Below, one piece after another: positions 50,614 to 58,318 of a DNA stretch of 64,000 nucleotides. The DNA is taken from assembly GCF_000411975.1 (NCBI RefSeq), contig NZ_ASXG01000124.1, positions 150,296 to 214,295 on the forward strand, in the 5' to 3' direction. How positions within the stretch are numbered: position 1 is the first letter of the stretch; each line of letters begins with the position of its first letter. The position numbers were made by a program, and so were the translations under genes. A model generated the notes under the pieces. That model saw only the letters and a list, made by a program, of their open reading frames with translations. It was not told the DNA's origin and made no database searches. This stretch comes from Amycolatopsis orientalis DSM 43388 (lineage in GTDB: Bacteria; Actinomycetota; Actinomycetes; Mycobacteriales; Pseudonocardiaceae).

Positions 50614-51296
50614 CCGTCGGAATCGTTCTTGTCTCGCACAGCGCGAAGCTGGCCGAGGGGCTGGCCGAACTGGCCGCCCAGATGGCCCCGGACGTCCGGA
50701 TCGTCCCGGCGGGCGGCCTGCCCGACGGCGGCGGCATCGGCACCGACTACGACGAGGTCGTGGCCGCCACCCAGCGCGCGGACTCCGGCGACGGCGTGGT
50801 GCTGCTGTACGACCTCGGCAGCGCGCAGATGACCGCCGAACTGGCGGTGGAATCGCTCGCGGACCCGGCCGCCGCGGTGGTGGTCGACGCGCCGCTGGTG
50901 GAGGGCGCGGTGGCGGCGGCCGTCGCGGCGCAGGGCGGCGCGAACACCAAGGCGGTGGGCGAGGCGGCGGCGAGCGCCGGGGTCGCCCCCGACCTGGCCG
51001 CGGTCGAGCCTCCGGCGGCGGGCGAGGAAGGCGTGGTGGAGAAGGAGTTCACGCTGACCAACGACGTCGGCCTGCACGCGCGCCCGGCCGCGGTCGTGGT
51101 GCGCAGCCTGGCGGAATTCGAGGCCGAGGTGTCGATCCGGCTGGGCGAGCAGGAGGCGGACGCGCACAGCGTGCTGGCGCTGATGTCGCTCGGCGCGCGG
51201 CAGGGCGACCGGATCGTGGTGCGGGCTCGCGGGCCGCAGGCGTCCGAGGCGGTGGCGAAGGTGGCCGAGCTGGTGGAGTCGAACTTCGGGGAGTGA
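50610..51296 (+). CDS. dhaM: PTS-dependent dihydroxyacetone kinase phosphotransferase DhaM, HPr fusion
   Basis: A 228-residue protein with an EIIA(Man)-like domain (phosphoryl-accepting His10 in VLVSHSAKL; GGxxTD-like GGGIGTD segment) and a C-terminal HPr domain (His156 in GLHARPAAVVV; Ser-containing SVLALMSLGA). There is no EI domain, unlike E. coli DhaM, so phosphate must come from a separate EI. The EIIA-HPr linker is Ala/Glu-rich. Confidence 0.93.
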   Translation: MTVGIVLVSHSAKLAEGLAELAAQMAPDVRIVPAGGLPDGGGIGTDYDEVVAATQRADSGDGVVLLYDLGSAQMTAELAVESLADPAAAVVVDAPLVEGAVAAAVAAQGGANTKAVGEAAASAGVAPDLAAVEPPAAGEEGVVEKEFTLTNDVGLHARPAAVVVRSLAEFEAEVSIRLGEQEADAHSVLALMSLGARQGDRIVVRARGPQASEAVAKVAELVESNFGE

Positions 51297-51384
51297 CGCC
51301 GGCTTTTCCGTCCGGGTGACTTCGCCGGGACTGACTCGATTCCGATGTGCTTTCGAGAGGCCCGCGTGGCACAGTGAGCGGCAA

Positions 51385-51398
51385 TTACCAGCGGGTAA
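51385..51398. promoter_or_regulatory. Palindrome ahead of the hydroxyacyl-CoA dehydrogenase
   Basis: TTACC-AGCG-GGTAA is a perfect 5-bp-arm palindrome 14 nt before the GTG start. TetR- or FadR-like regulators of fatty-acid genes bind similar TTAC/GTAA dyads; no regulator gene is adjacent. Confidence 0.4.
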
Positions 51399-51412
51399 CC
51401 TCTGGAGGCCCT

Positions 51413-53179
51413 GTGGCACGGGAAATCTCGACGGTCGGTGTGGTCGGACTGGGCACGATGGGCGCGGGCATCGCCGAGGTGCTCGCCCGCAGCGGGCTCG
51501 ACGTGGTCGCGGTGGAACTCGACGAGGCCGGGGTCGAACGCGGACTCGGCCACGTGCGGCATTCCACCGAACGGGCGCTCGCCGGCGGGAAGCTCGACGA
51601 GGCCGGCCGCGAAGCGCTGCTGGGGCGGATCCGCGCCACGACCTCGCTCGCCGAGCTGTCCGAAGTGGACTTGGTGATCGAGGCGATTCCGGAGAACCTC
51701 GCGGCGAAGGCCGAGGTGTTCGCCCAGTTGGACAAGGTGACGCGGCCGGACGTGGTGTTCGCGTCCAATACGTCGTCGTTGTCCATTACCGAGATCGGTG
51801 TGCACACCGCTCGGCCGGGCAAGGTCGTCGGGATGCATTTCTTCAACCCGGCGCCGGTGCTGAAGCTGGTCGAGGTCGTGCGCACAGTGGTCACCGAGCC
51901 CGACGTGGTGACCGACGTCGTGGAATTCGCGCAACGGCTGGGCAAATCGCCGGTGGTGATCGGCGACCGGGCCGGGTTCATCGCGAACGCGCTGCTGTTC
52001 GGCTACCTCAACCACGCGGTGCGGATGTATGAGCAGCGCTATGCCACTCGCGAAGATCTCGACGCGGCAATGCGATTCGGCTGCGGCTATCCGATGGGTC
52101 CGCTCGCATTGCTCGACCTGATCGGCCTGGACACCGCGTACGAAATCCTCGACACGATGTACCACCAATCCCGCAACCGGCTGCACGCGCCCGCGCCGCT
52201 GCTGAAGCAGATGATCACCGCCGGGCAGCTGGGACGCAAGAGCGGACGCGGTTTTTACGCTTACGACGCACCGGATTCGCCGGTGGTGGTGGATTCGGTC
52301 GCCTCGTCTGCTGTGGACTCGTCGGTGGCTCGCGAAGTGCGTTCCGTGGGCGTGATCGGCACCGGAACAATGGCGACTGGCATCGCGGAAGTGTTCGCCA
52401 AACGCGGGTTCGACGTCGTGTTGCGGGCGCGCAGCCTGGACAAGGCCGAAGCGTCGGTGGCGAAGGTGAAGAAGTCGCTCGACAAGGCCGTGGTGAAGGG
52501 CAAACTGTCCGAAGAGGACGCCGCGGCCGCGCTCGGCCGGATCCGGCCCGTGACGGAGTTCGAGGAACTGGCCGACGTCGACCTGGTGGTCGAGGCCGTG
52601 GCGGAAGAGCTTTCCGTTAAGCAGGCGGTGTTTTCGGCTTTGGACGAGGTCGTCCGGCCCGGCGCGGTGCTAGCGACCACGACGTCCTCGCTGCCGGTCA
52701 TCGAATGCGCGGCGGCGACCTCGCGGCCGGGCGACGTGGTCGGTCTGCACTTCTTCAACCCGGCGCCGGTGATGAAACTGGTGGAAGTGGTGTCGACGAT
52801 CGCGACCGCGCCGGACGTTACCGCGACCGCGACGGCAGTGTGCGCGGCGGTCGGCAAACATCCGGTCCAGTGCGGCGACCGAGCCGGGTTCATCGTGAAC
52901 GCGTTGCTGTTCCCGTACCTCAACGACGCGGTGAAAATGCTGGAGGCGCATTACGCGTCGGCGGACGACATCGACACCGCGATGAAGGTCGGCTGCGGTC
53001 TGCCGATGGGGCCGTTCGAATTGCTGGACGTGGTCGGGCTGGACGTGTCGCTGGCGATCGAGCGGACGCTGTTCAACGAGTTCCGCGAAGAAGGCTTCGC
53101 CCCAGCGCCGTTGCTGGAACACCTGGTGACAGCGGGACGGCTGGGGCGCAAGACCGGCAAGGGGTTCAAGGACTACTGA
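51413..53179 (+). CDS. 3-hydroxyacyl-CoA dehydrogenase with two complete tandem units
   Basis: A 588-residue enzyme of beta-oxidation or butanoyl metabolism. It consists of two homologous halves (about 1-285 and 300-588). Each has an NAD-binding motif (GVVGLGTMGAGIAEV; GVIGTGTMATGIAEV), an HFFNPAPV segment with the catalytic His, GDRAGFI and a C-terminal GRKSGRGFYAY/GRKTGKGFKDY. Most bacterial enzymes have one copy of about 285 residues. The second NAD motif keeps the three glycines. The GTG at 51413 follows GGAGG; GTG 51374 is the alternative. Confidence 0.9.
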   Translation: MAREISTVGVVGLGTMGAGIAEVLARSGLDVVAVELDEAGVERGLGHVRHSTERALAGGKLDEAGREALLGRIRATTSLAELSEVDLVIEAIPENLAAKAEVFAQLDKVTRPDVVFASNTSSLSITEIGVHTARPGKVVGMHFFNPAPVLKLVEVVRTVVTEPDVVTDVVEFAQRLGKSPVVIGDRAGFIANALLFGYLNHAVRMYEQRYATREDLDAAMRFGCGYPMGPLALLDLIGLDTAYEILDTMYHQSRNRLHAPAPLLKQMITAGQLGRKSGRGFYAYDAPDSPVVVDSVASSAVDSSVAREVRSVGVIGTGTMATGIAEVFAKRGFDVVLRARSLDKAEASVAKVKKSLDKAVVKGKLSEEDAAAALGRIRPVTEFEELADVDLVVEAVAEELSVKQAVFSALDEVVRPGAVLATTTSSLPVIECAAATSRPGDVVGLHFFNPAPVMKLVEVVSTIATAPDVTATATAVCAAVGKHPVQCGDRAGFIVNALLFPYLNDAVKMLEAHYASADDIDTAMKVGCGLPMGPFELLDVVGLDVSLAIERTLFNEFREEGFAPAPLLEHLVTAGRLGRKTGKGFKDY

Positions 53180-53410
53180 CGCTTGTACGGGTAGAGAATA
53201 AAGCCGTCGTGGTGCCGATCAGTGCCGTCGCGACGCCCTTTCGCCGGACGTTCTCGGCCACGTACAGATCGGCGAGGCAGCAATTCCCGGAATACCAGAT
53301 GCTGGCGTGGAACAGGTAATGCGCGATGCCGACCATCGTGCCGTCGATTCGGGCGGCGATGCCGCGGATCCGTCCAGCTCGCTGATCTCCACCGGTCCAT
53401 CTTGCGCTGA
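53166..53410 (-). pseudogene. Decayed GNAT acetyltransferase
   Basis: One minus-strand frame shows a core GNAT stretch (GTMVGIAHYLFHASIWYSGN, then LADLYVAENVRRKGVATALI with the acetyl-CoA-binding Arg-rich turn). It then leaves the family pattern, while the neighbouring frame supplies what looks like a GNAT C-terminus (DGFILYPYKRQ). The N-terminal third is missing. An internal deletion with a frame change is the simplest reading. It sits between the dehydrogenase and Lrp genes. Confidence 0.6.
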
Positions 53411-53926
53411 TCACCGGCCGCGCCGCCGGATGCGCGCGCCCTCGGCGGGTTCGCCGTCCGGCGGCAGCAGCGGGCCGCCTTGCCACTGCTGGAACACGAG
53501 GTTGGTGTGCACCCGGGCGACCTCGTCGCGGGAGGTGAGTTCGTCCAGCACCAGCCGCTGCAGCTCGGCGGCCGAGGTGGTGGCGACGTGCGCGAGGAAG
53601 TCGTCCGGGCCGGTCAGGTGGTAGACCGCGCGGATTTCCGGCAGTGCCAGCAGGTGTTCCACGAACTGCTCGACCAGCGGGCGCCGATGCGGCCGGACCT
53701 GCACGAAGAGGAACGCTTCCAGCGGGCGGCCCAGCTTCGCCGCGTCGACCTTGGCGTGCTGGCCGGTGATCACGCCGGTTTCCCGGAGCCGTGCCACCCG
53801 GTCCAGACAGGTCGAGGGCGCGAGCCCGACCGCCGCCGCGAGTTCCTTGTTCGACGTCCGGGCATCGTTCTGCAGCACTCGCAGAATCTCAAGATCAACC
53901 GGACTCAATTCGACTGGACCGCTCAT
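53411..53926 (-). CDS. Lrp/AsnC-family transcriptional regulator
   Basis: A 171-residue regulator: N-terminal helix-turn-helix (LSPVDLEILRVLQNDARTSN, then LAAAVGLAPSTCLDRVARL) and a C-terminal RAM ligand-binding domain (FLFVQVRPHRRPLVEQFVEH). A basic tail extends past the usual length. Divergent from the PLP lyase across 59 nt, so it probably controls that gene in response to an amino acid. Confidence 0.9.
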   Translation of the reverse strand: MSGPVELSPVDLEILRVLQNDARTSNKELAAAVGLAPSTCLDRVARLRETGVITGQHAKVDAAKLGRPLEAFLFVQVRPHRRPLVEQFVEHLLALPEIRAVYHLTGPDDFLAHVATTSAAELQRLVLDELTSRDEVARVHTNLVFQQWQGGPLLPPDGEPAEGARIRRRGR

Positions 53927-53927
53927 C

Positions 53928-53955
53928 GATGAATCTTATCCGAGATTGTTGCATC
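53928..53955. promoter_or_regulatory. Candidate Lrp operator in the divergent gap
   Basis: GATGAATCT (53928-53936) and AGATTGTTGCATC (53943-53955) form an interrupted inverted repeat (ATCT/AGAT and GATG/CATC) in an AT-richer stretch, as expected of Lrp sites. Confidence 0.45.
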
Positions 53956-53985
53956 GAGTCCGTGGTGTGTCCGAACGTGACAGAC

Positions 53986-55098
53986 ATGACTTCCGCCTTG
54001 CGCACCCGAGCCGTCCACGCCGGTCGCGACGATCTCGCCGACCTCGGCCTGCACGCCGCCCCGCTCGACTTCTCCACGACCTATCCCGCGCGCGACAGCG
54101 CGGAGGAGGCCCGCCGGATCGACGAGTTCGCCGCGGGCGGGAACGTCACTGGCATCTACGGCCGGATCGGCAATCCGACCGTCGAACGGTTCGAGCAGGC
54201 ACTGGCGGAACTCGAAGGCTTCGACCACGCCGTGGCCTTCGCGAGCGGGATGGCGGCGGTTTCGGCCTGTCTGCTTTCCGCGGTGTCGCAAGGAAAACGG
54301 CACATCGTCGGCGTCCGGCCGCTGTACGGCTGCACCGACCACCTGCTGACCACCGGCCTCCTGGGCACCGAGGTCACCTGGACCGCGCCGGAGAACGTCG
54401 CCGACGCCCTGCGTCCGGACACCGGCCTGGTGTTCGTGGAGACGCCCGCGAACCCGACCTTGAGCGAACTGGACATCGCCGCCCTGACCGCCGCGTGCGG
54501 CGACGTACCGGTGCTGGTCGACAACACCTTCGCGACGCCCGTGCTGCAGCGTCCCGGCCGCCTCGGCGCCCGAATGGTGCTGCACAGCGCGACGAAGTTC
54601 CTCGGCGGGCATGGCGACGTCATGGGCGGCATCGTGGCCTGTGACGCCGAAGAAGCCGCGCGTCTGCGCTCCCTGCGCTTCGCGACCGGCGGCGTGCTGC
54701 ACCCGCTCGCCGGATACCTGCTGCTGCGCGGTCTGTCGACGCTCCCGCTGCGGGTGAAGGCTGCGTCGGAGACCGCGGCAGTCTTGGCTGAGCGGCTCGC
54801 TTCGCACCCGTCCGTGCGCACCGTGCACTACCCGAAGCTGGGCGGCCCGCTGGTGGCCTTCGAGGTGACCGGTGACCCGCACGCGGTGGTCGGCGCGGTC
54901 CGGCTGATCACGCCCGCGGTGAGCCTCGGCAGCGTCGACACCCTGATCCAGCACCCGGCGTCGCTGACGCACCGGATCGTCGCCGAGGACGACCGCACCG
55001 GCTCCGGCATCACGCACGGCCTGCTGCGGCTCTCGGCCGGGCTGGAGGACGTCGAGGACCTGTGGCTCGACCTGGATCAGGCACTGAAGTCCTGCTGA
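53986..55098 (+). CDS. Trans-sulfuration-type PLP enzyme (methionine gamma-lyase/cystathionine lyase-like)
   Basis: A 370-residue Cys/Met-metabolism PLP enzyme. GIYGRIGNPTVERFEQALAE, AFASGMAAVSACLLSAV, VFVETPANPTLSELDI, and the PLP lysine in LHSATKFLGGHGDVMGG are present; the tail has the SLGSVDTLIQHPASLTH segment. The regulator pairing (Lrp) and active-site pattern suggest a degradative gamma-lyase rather than a synthase, but substrate cannot be fixed by eye. The ATG at 53986 matches the family length. Confidence 0.87.
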   Translation: MTSALRTRAVHAGRDDLADLGLHAAPLDFSTTYPARDSAEEARRIDEFAAGGNVTGIYGRIGNPTVERFEQALAELEGFDHAVAFASGMAAVSACLLSAVSQGKRHIVGVRPLYGCTDHLLTTGLLGTEVTWTAPENVADALRPDTGLVFVETPANPTLSELDIAALTAACGDVPVLVDNTFATPVLQRPGRLGARMVLHSATKFLGGHGDVMGGIVACDAEEAARLRSLRFATGGVLHPLAGYLLLRGLSTLPLRVKAASETAAVLAERLASHPSVRTVHYPKLGGPLVAFEVTGDPHAVVGAVRLITPAVSLGSVDTLIQHPASLTHRIVAEDDRTGSGITHGLLRLSAGLEDVEDLWLDLDQALKSC

Positions 55099-55107
55099 TC
55101 GGGCGCG

Positions 55108-55146
55108 CCGGGCGGGGCTGGGCGAAGGGCCCGGCCCCGCCCGCCG
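55108..55146. terminator. GC-rich hairpin between convergent genes
   Basis: GGGCGGGGC (55110-55118) pairs with GCCCCGCCC (55134-55142), with further outer pairing. Lies between the PLP lyase and fmdB stops. Confidence 0.6.
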
Positions 55147-55147
55147 G

Positions 55148-55351
55148 TCAACTGCAGCAACCGCCGCCGCAGCACCCGCCGCCGGACGGCGCGGGCGCGG
55201 AGGCCGAACCGGTGAGCGCGACCGTCGTGAGCAGCTTGACCGTGTCCGTGTGTCCCTCCGGGCACGGGGCGGGCGCGCTGGACTCGGCCATCGGGCGCTG
55301 GAGTTCGAACGTCTCGGTGCAGTCGCGGCAGCGGTAGGCGTAGGTGGGCAT
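55148..55351 (-). CDS. FmdB-family zinc-ribbon protein
   Basis: A 67-residue protein beginning MPTYAYRCRDC; Cys8, Cys11 and Cys30 with His34 form a likely zinc ribbon (the usual fourth Cys seems replaced by His in CPEGH). The tail GGGCCGGGCCS is unusually cysteine-rich. Function of this regulatory-type family is unclear. Divergent from the phosphodiesterase gene. Confidence 0.88.
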   Translation of the reverse strand: MPTYAYRCRDCTETFELQRPMAESSAPAPCPEGHTDTVKLLTTVALTGSASAPAPSGGGCCGGGCCS

Positions 55352-55396
55352 GCCGTGATTATCGCTGGCGGGCCGCGGCAGTGGGAAGCTGTCCGG

Positions 55397-56521
55397 GTGG
55401 ATGTGCCTCAGTACGCGGATGTTCCGCACCTCGGCCAGGTCGTTCCCGCCCTGCTCGGCGCGCTGGGCGTGCCGGGCGAGGACGGCGGCCTTGCCCTGCC
55501 CGAAGCCCGCAGCGCGTGCGTGCTCCTCATCGACGGTCTCGGCTGGGAATTGCTCGCTCAGCACGCGTCCGACGCCCCGGTCCTCACCGAACTCGCCAGC
55601 AGCCCCCTGCGAGTCGGCTTCCCGTCGACCACCGCGGCGGGCGTCGCCGCGATCGGCACCGGTCTGGCGTCCGGCGAGCACGGCATGGTCGGCTACACCT
55701 TCGAGGTACCGGGAAACGGCGTGCTCAACGCGCTGCGCTGGCGTTCCCACGACGACGGCAGCGACCTGCGGGGTGCGCTGCCGCCCCGCGAAGTCCAGCC
55801 CCTTCCGACGACCTTCGAACGCGCCGCTGCCGCGGGCATCGAGGCGGCAGTGGTGTCTTCGGCGCATTTCGCCAACACGGCCTTGACCCAAGCGACGCAA
55901 AGCGGTGCCCGCTACGCCGGGGTGCACGCGCTGGGCGACCTCGCCGCGCGGACGCTGGAAGTCCTGTCTTCGCGCGCGTTTTGCTACGCCTACCACAGCG
56001 AACTGGACCTGCTGGGCCACGTGTACGGCCCCGGCTCGACCGCGTGGCGGATGCAGCTGCGGCACGTCGACCGGCTGGTGGAGTCCATTGTGGACGGATT
56101 GCCCGCGGGAGCGGTGCTGGCGGTGGTGGCGGACCACGGGATGGTGACCGTCGAGGAGAAGCTGAACCTGGAGGACTCGCCGGAGCTGCTGGCCGGCGTG
56201 CGCGCGTTCGGCGGCGAGGTCCGCGCGCGGCACGTCTACACGGAGCCCGGCGCGACGGAGGACGTGGTGGCCGCGTGGCGGTCGGTGCTCGGTTCGCGGG
56301 CTTGGGTGCTGCCGCGCGAGGAGGCCATCGAGGCGGGCTGGTTCGGTGCCTCGGTCAGCGACCGGGTGCGGCCGCGCATCGGCGACGTGGTCGCCGCGGC
56401 GACCGGGACGTTCGGCATGGTGCGCGAACTCGCCGAGGCGGTGGAGACGAACCTGGTGGGCCAGCACGGTTCGCTGACGTCGGCCGAACAGCTGGTTCCG
56501 CTGGCGATCGCGCGAGGCTGA
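55397..56521 (+). CDS. Alkaline-phosphatase-superfamily phosphodiesterase (nucleotide pyrophosphatase type)
   Basis: A 374-residue metal-dependent hydrolase. The first metal Asp is in CVLLIDGLGW, the nucleophile Thr in GFPSTTAAGVAAIGTGLASG, further ligands in HSELDLLGHVYGPGS and VADHGM. This pattern matches type I phosphodiesterase/nucleotide pyrophosphatase proteins. No signal peptide is present, so it is cytoplasmic. GTG start at 55397. Contains a TCCATTGTGGA motif (56084-56094). Confidence 0.85.
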   Translation: MDVPQYADVPHLGQVVPALLGALGVPGEDGGLALPEARSACVLLIDGLGWELLAQHASDAPVLTELASSPLRVGFPSTTAAGVAAIGTGLASGEHGMVGYTFEVPGNGVLNALRWRSHDDGSDLRGALPPREVQPLPTTFERAAAAGIEAAVVSSAHFANTALTQATQSGARYAGVHALGDLAARTLEVLSSRAFCYAYHSELDLLGHVYGPGSTAWRMQLRHVDRLVESIVDGLPAGAVLAVVADHGMVTVEEKLNLEDSPELLAGVRAFGGEVRARHVYTEPGATEDVVAAWRSVLGSRAWVLPREEAIEAGWFGASVSDRVRPRIGDVVAAATGTFGMVRELAEAVETNLVGQHGSLTSAEQLVPLAIARG

Positions 56522-56727
56522 TCCGGAAGCTGGGTTGGTGCCCGGGTCCTGGAACGGCTGTTGGGGCTGGCCTGCTTGACCGGCCTGAGGCCGCTTGGCC
56601 GTGGGCTGCGACCCGGTTGGGGAGAGCTGCCTGATCGCCGGAGACCGGTTCAGGCTGGCGGCTCGGGTCCCCGTCGGCTTCGCGGCACGGTCGAGCCGCC
56701 CGAACCGGCTCCGGTTACGGTGGCTGC

Positions 56728-57033
56728 GTGCCTCGACGCAATCGACCCGGCAAAGGCCGTCCCGGTCCGGCGGTGCGCGCGGACGCCGGCGCGGTCAGCG
56801 GATGGGCGAGCGCCGAATCCGGCCCGGACGGGGACTGGCTGGTGCGCACCGTGCCTGGCGCGCACGCGGCCAAGACCTACCGCTGTCCCGGCTGCGACCA
56901 CGAGATCCGGCCCGGCGTGCCGCACGTGGTCGTCTGGCCCGCCGACGAGACCGGCGGCGTCGCCGACCGCAGGCACTGGCATCGGCCCTGCTGGGAGGCA
57001 CGGGCCCGGCGGCGTCCGCAGCGGCGCCGGTGA
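56728..57033 (+). CDS. Conserved small basic protein with a zinc-site-like Cys/His cluster
   Basis: A 101-residue protein, basic at both ends. The centre has YRCPGCDHEIRPGVPHVVVW and RRHWHRPCWEAR, a plausible zinc site. Homologues in actinomycetes are often labelled ATP/GTP-binding protein, a name that the sequence does not justify. GTG start. Isolated between a 206-nt and a 725-nt gap. Confidence 0.7.
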   Translation: MPRRNRPGKGRPGPAVRADAGAVSGWASAESGPDGDWLVRTVPGAHAAKTYRCPGCDHEIRPGVPHVVVWPADETGGVADRRHWHRPCWEARARRRPQRRR

Positions 57034-57222
57034 ACGGAGCAGCGACACCGGCCCGCAGGTAAGGCTCGCCCTGTTCAGCCCTTCGGTCTCGTGCCCCCTG
57101 CCTCGATGACGATCATCCTCGCGATCGGTGACGCCCCGGGCGCGGCGTCCGGTCTGATCGGCGGCGCAGTTCGTGCTCGGAGCCGCTGCCCGGCGCGGCC
57201 GGTGCCGCCGTTGCCGTAGCGG
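57034..57222. other. Noncoding start of a 725-nt gap
   Basis: No supported gene; sequence in front of the TetR-like remnant, possibly its decayed 5' part. The remainder of the gap (57460-57758) shows no recognisable protein, RNA or repeat. Confidence 0.4.
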
Positions 57223-57459
57223 GCGGGGGTCGCAGTCGGCGCGGTGTACCGGCACTTCCCTGCCAAGGCTGATCTGGTCGTCCGGGTTTTCCGGCAGGTC
57301 GTGTAGCGCGAGGTGGAAGCGGTGCGGTCGGCTGCGGGCGGGCCCGTCGATCCGGCGGCCCCCACGGCACTGTCCACCGCCGTAGCGGTGCTGGGGTTCG
57401 CACTCGTGGCGGCCGTCGCTTTGGTCGCGCTCGCGCGGCCCGGCGAGCCCGAGACCTAG
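57223..57459 (+). pseudogene. TetR-like regulator remnant
   Basis: The frame reads GVAVGAVYRHFPAKADLVVR then VFRQVV, matching the recognition helix and following turn of a TetR domain, then an in-frame TAG at 57304-57306. After the stop it continues REVEAVRSAAGG and a hydrophobic LGFALVAAVALVALARPGEP to a TAG at 57457. A further in-frame stop lies at 57217-57219. No intact N-terminus is visible. Confidence 0.5.
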
Positions 57460-57758
57460 TAGGCGCACCGAAAGGTCGCGTGCTCGTTCCGGAAAGCGAA
57501 CAGTCCGGCGGGTTCTGTGTCCACCGCCTCCGGCAGTGGCGGCCGCGGATCGTGCATGAATGCCTCTGCTGGCCCGTCCGTAACCCGCGGCCCTGGTCTA
57601 GGTGCTCGCATTGCCAGTGCCGCCACGGGTGATTGTGAGCTGCTCTGGATGCCTTCTCCGGTGGACCTGTTGATCGACGGTGCTGCGGTCGCCCGGCTCG
57701 GGACCGTTGTGGCGCAGCGGAATTCCCGGCACGCCGACCACTGTGCGCCGGAAAGCCG

Positions 57759-58292
57759 TTATCGCTCCTGGAGTTCTTTCTTCCGGGCGCGGTGCCGCCG
57801 GACCGCGTCGCGGTTGACGCAGGCGTGGGTGCAGTAGCGCTGCGTGCCGCTGCGGGTGAAGTCGACGAACGCGCGGCGGCATTCCGTCGCGGCGCAGCGG
57901 CCGAGGCGGTGCAGGCTGGTCGAGGTCAGGTACTGCGCCGCCGCCACCGAGGTGACCGCGCGCAGCATCTCGGGGAGGCGAATTCCGTCGTCCCGGTAGT
58001 GCAGGTGCCAGCTGTACCCGTCGTGCTGGGTGATCCTCGGGTAGGCGGCGGCCTCGGCCAGCAAAGCGTTCAGCAGCCGGACGCGGTCCGCCTCGCCGGT
58101 CGTGTCGACGACCTCGACCCAGCGGTCCAGGAACTCGCACACCTCGGCGAAATCCTCGTCGGCGACCGGCGGGACCGGGCCCATCTCCGGCTCGTCCCAC
58201 CGTCCGAGCAGGTCAGCGAGGTCCTTCGGCCGGTCGTTGGTGAGGCCGGTCACAAACTTGAGGAAACTCCGATGGTAAGAGTTATGCGGCAT
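57759..58292 (-). CDS. CGNR zinc-finger/ABATE-domain transcriptional regulator
   Basis: A 177-residue protein with an N-terminal ABATE-like ligand domain (about 1-125) and a C-terminal zinc finger: LGRCAATECRRAFVDFTRSG, then RYCTHACVNRDAVRRHRAR. The signature CGNR is CVNR here. Divergent from the MFS exporter with only 26 nt between, so it likely controls that exporter and itself. Confidence 0.85.
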   Translation of the reverse strand: MPHNSYHRSFLKFVTGLTNDRPKDLADLLGRWDEPEMGPVPPVADEDFAEVCEFLDRWVEVVDTTGEADRVRLLNALLAEAAAYPRITQHDGYSWHLHYRDDGIRLPEMLRAVTSVAAAQYLTSTSLHRLGRCAATECRRAFVDFTRSGTQRYCTHACVNRDAVRRHRARKKELQER

Positions 58293-58318
58293 AAGCCTAT
58301 TACAGCACGATCTTAGGC

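Noticed and set aside
57517..57837. Plus-strand open frame of 106 codons in the gap before the CGNR gene
   Set aside because: No recognisable domain, no ribosome site, and its 3' part overlaps the CGNR gene antisense.
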